This document shows positions 62,720-64,000 of a DNA stretch of 64,000 bases, in pieces. Source of the DNA: Haladaptatus pallidirubidus (GTDB taxonomy: Archaea; Halobacteriota; Halobacteria; Halobacteriales; Haladaptataceae); the NCBI RefSeq assembly GCF_020700235.1, contig NZ_CP085307.1:248001-312000 (forward strand), in the 5' to 3' direction. Within the stretch, counting starts at the first letter, position 1; every line of letters starts with the position of its first letter. Under the pieces are notes generated by a model, which was not told the origin of the DNA, made no database searches, and saw only the letters and a program-made list of their open reading frames with translations. The translations under genes were made by a program, and so were the position numbers.

Positions 62720-64000
62720 ATGACAGACGCTCGCATTACCGTCCACACAGAGGCGGGTATCGACCGTATCGAACCCGAGCTACACGGCCACTTCTCGGAG
62801 CACCTCGGGCGATGTATATACGACGGCATCTGGCACAGCCAAGAGAGTGACGACGAGTGGTTCCGTGAGGATGTCGTCTCGCTGCTCGACGACCTCAATA
62901 TGCCCGTCCTGCGCTGGCCCGGCGGCTGTTTCGCCGACGACTACCACTGGGAGGACGGCGTCGGTCCGCGCGAAGAGCGCCCGCGTCGGCGGAACCTCTT
63001 CTGGTCACAGGATCGCTCTGAGACCCCCGAGGAACCGAACACCTTCGGCACTCACGAATTCCTGGACCTGTGCGAACGTATCGGTACGGAACCCTACCTG
63101 GCCACCAACGTCGGCTCCGGTGACCCACAGGAAGCGGCCAACTGGGTCGAGTATACCTGCTACGACGGCGACACCGAGCTCGCCGACCGTCGTCGCGAGA
63201 ACGGTCGCGAGGAGCCATACGAGGTCCGGTACTGGGGACTGGGCAACGAGAACTGGGGCTGTGGTGGCCAGATGACGCCCGAACAGTACGCCCGGGAGTA
63301 CCGCCGGTTCGCGACCTACGTCGGGTCGATGGACAATCTGATGCTTGATCACGACCTCGAGCTGATTGCCTGTGGCTTCCAGAACCACACCTGGAACCGG
63401 CGCTTCATGGAGGAAATCGGGAACACGAACTGGGGCGTCGAGTTTCCCCTTGATCACCTCACGCTCCACCACTATTACGGACGTACGATGTCCGTCGCAG
63501 AGGCCGACGAGGAGAAGTACGACAAGTTCCTTATCGAGGCGCTGGAGATGGACGAACACATCGAGCGCATTGCTGCGGCGATCGACGCTGTGGCGACCAC
63601 CCGCGACATCGGCGTCATCATCGACGAGTGGGGGGCCTGGCACACTGAGGCCGTCGCCGAGAGCGGTCTCGAACAGCCCGGCACTGTCATTGACGCGCTC
63701 TCTGCCGCGGCCGTCCTCGATGTCTTCAACCACCACAGCGACGTCTTGACGATGTCTAACATTGCTCAGACTGTCAACGTACTCCAGTGCCTGGTCGAGA
63801 CAGAGGGCGATGAGGCATGGGCGCGACCAACCTACCGCGTCTTCGATCTTTATGCGCCGCACAAGGGCAACGAGGCAGTTCAGACGTCGATCGACACGCC
63901 CACGCGCGACGTCGACGACAACGAACTGTCGTTAGTTCGCGCCTCCGCCTCCGTCGATGACAAGGGCGAGACCTACATCACAGTGACCAACTTGGACTGC
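62720..64000 (+). CDS. GH51 alpha-L-arabinofuranosidase (partial, runs off the window)
   Basis: The first 427 codons are inside the window and the frame is open at the right edge. It is a GH51 retaining arabinofuranosidase: ELHGHFSEHLGRCIYDGIWH at the N-terminus, VLRWPGGCFADDYHWEDGVG, acid/base E177 in WGLGNENWGCGG and nucleophile E303 in IIDEWGAWH. It cleaves terminal alpha-L-arabinofuranosyl residues from arabinan or arabinoxylan oligomers. No signal peptide, so it should work in the cytoplasm beside the GH127 enzyme. A TATA-like TTATATT near 62687 lies about 30 bases before the ATG, giving an independent, nearly leaderless transcript. Confidence 0.9.
   Translation, partial: MTDARITVHTEAGIDRIEPELHGHFSEHLGRCIYDGIWHSQESDDEWFREDVVSLLDDLNMPVLRWPGGCFADDYHWEDGVGPREERPRRRNLFWSQDRSETPEEPNTFGTHEFLDLCERIGTEPYLATNVGSGDPQEAANWVEYTCYDGDTELADRRRENGREEPYEVRYWGLGNENWGCGGQMTPEQYAREYRRFATYVGSMDNLMLDHDLELIACGFQNHTWNRRFMEEIGNTNWGVEFPLDHLTLHHYYGRTMSVAEADEEKYDKFLIEALEMDEHIERIAAAIDAVATTRDIGVIIDEWGAWHTEAVAESGLEQPGTVIDALSAAAVLDVFNHHSDVLTMSNIAQTVNVLQCLVETEGDEAWARPTYRVFDLYAPHKGNEAVQTSIDTPTRDVDDNELSLVRASASVDDKGETYITVTNLDC

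Noticed and set aside
63005-63862. 285-codon minus-strand frame
   Set aside because: Antisense to the GH51 gene, whose catalytic motifs are all in place on the plus strand.

Overview
The window reads as haloarchaeal (class Halobacteria) chromosome or megaplasmid. The proteins are rich in Asp and Glu. Regulators are of archaeal types (bacterio-opsin-activator HTH_10, TrmB, HxlR and haloarchaeal winged helices). Exported proteins carry twin-arginine signals, and promoters look like A/T-rich TATA boxes rather than bacterial -35/-10 pairs. The genus cannot be named from sequence alone. No tRNA, rRNA or CRISPR array was seen.

Layout. 0.5-5.6 kb: an M81/MlrC-type metallopeptidase next to two tail-to-tail copies of an N-acyl-D-amino-acid deacylase, then the tail of an M20-type carbamoylase cut off at an HTH_10 regulator. 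This looks like a decaying acyl/carbamoyl amino-acid catabolic island. 7.4-12 kb: a graveyard of toxin-antitoxin and mobile-element parts. It holds an intact nucleotidyltransferase with a nonsense-mutated HEPN partner, an intact HTH protein with a frameshifted PIN-like partner, a universal stress protein, a nucleotidyltransferase fragment, a duplicated noncoding repeat block and the tail of a family B DNA polymerase. 12-16.8 kb: a beta-galactosidase split into an exported large chain carrying a LamG insert and a separate small chain. 17-23.4 kb: relics (transposase, stress protein, ZIP metal transporter) between an epoxide hydrolase, a CPBP protease and small hypotheticals.

23.5-29.8 kb: a CUT2-type sugar ABC transporter (binding protein, permease, ATPase) with an aldehyde dehydrogenase, facing a nucleoside hydrolase and a broken creatininase; together these suggest (deoxy)ribose or nucleoside use. 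30-49.7 kb: mixed accessory genes. They are glyoxalase-fold proteins, SnoaL-like proteins, HTH_10, HxlR, ArsR and TrmB regulators, a sodium:solute symporter with a small overlapping partner, a flavin/Fe-S oxidoreductase, two MFS carriers, an EamA carrier and several tiny membrane proteins. Three relics of one transposase are scattered at 17.8, 32.1-32.7 and 49.2 kb.

50-64 kb: a coherent pentose/arabinan locus. It encodes an SMP-30 sugar lactonase, a DUF624 membrane protein, a CUT1 ABC transporter with ATPase, an enolase-superfamily sugar-acid dehydratase, a divergent IclR regulator with a perfect inverted repeat between them, a fumarylacetoacetase-fold dehydratase, a GH127 beta-L-arabinofuranosidase and a GH51 alpha-L-arabinofuranosidase that runs off the right edge. 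Content matches the oxidative (Weimberg-type) pentose pathway known from Haloferax: short arabino-oligosaccharides would be imported, cut inside the cell and oxidised. Two members are dead, a Gfo/Idh/MocA-type dehydrogenase tail with two in-frame stops and the tail of a second transporter ATPase.

The most notable unexplained items are the duplicated noncoding block at 10.6-11.3 kb, the paired operators overlapping the nucleotidyltransferase start, the pattern of dead toxins beside live partners, and several perfect palindromes upstream of genes.
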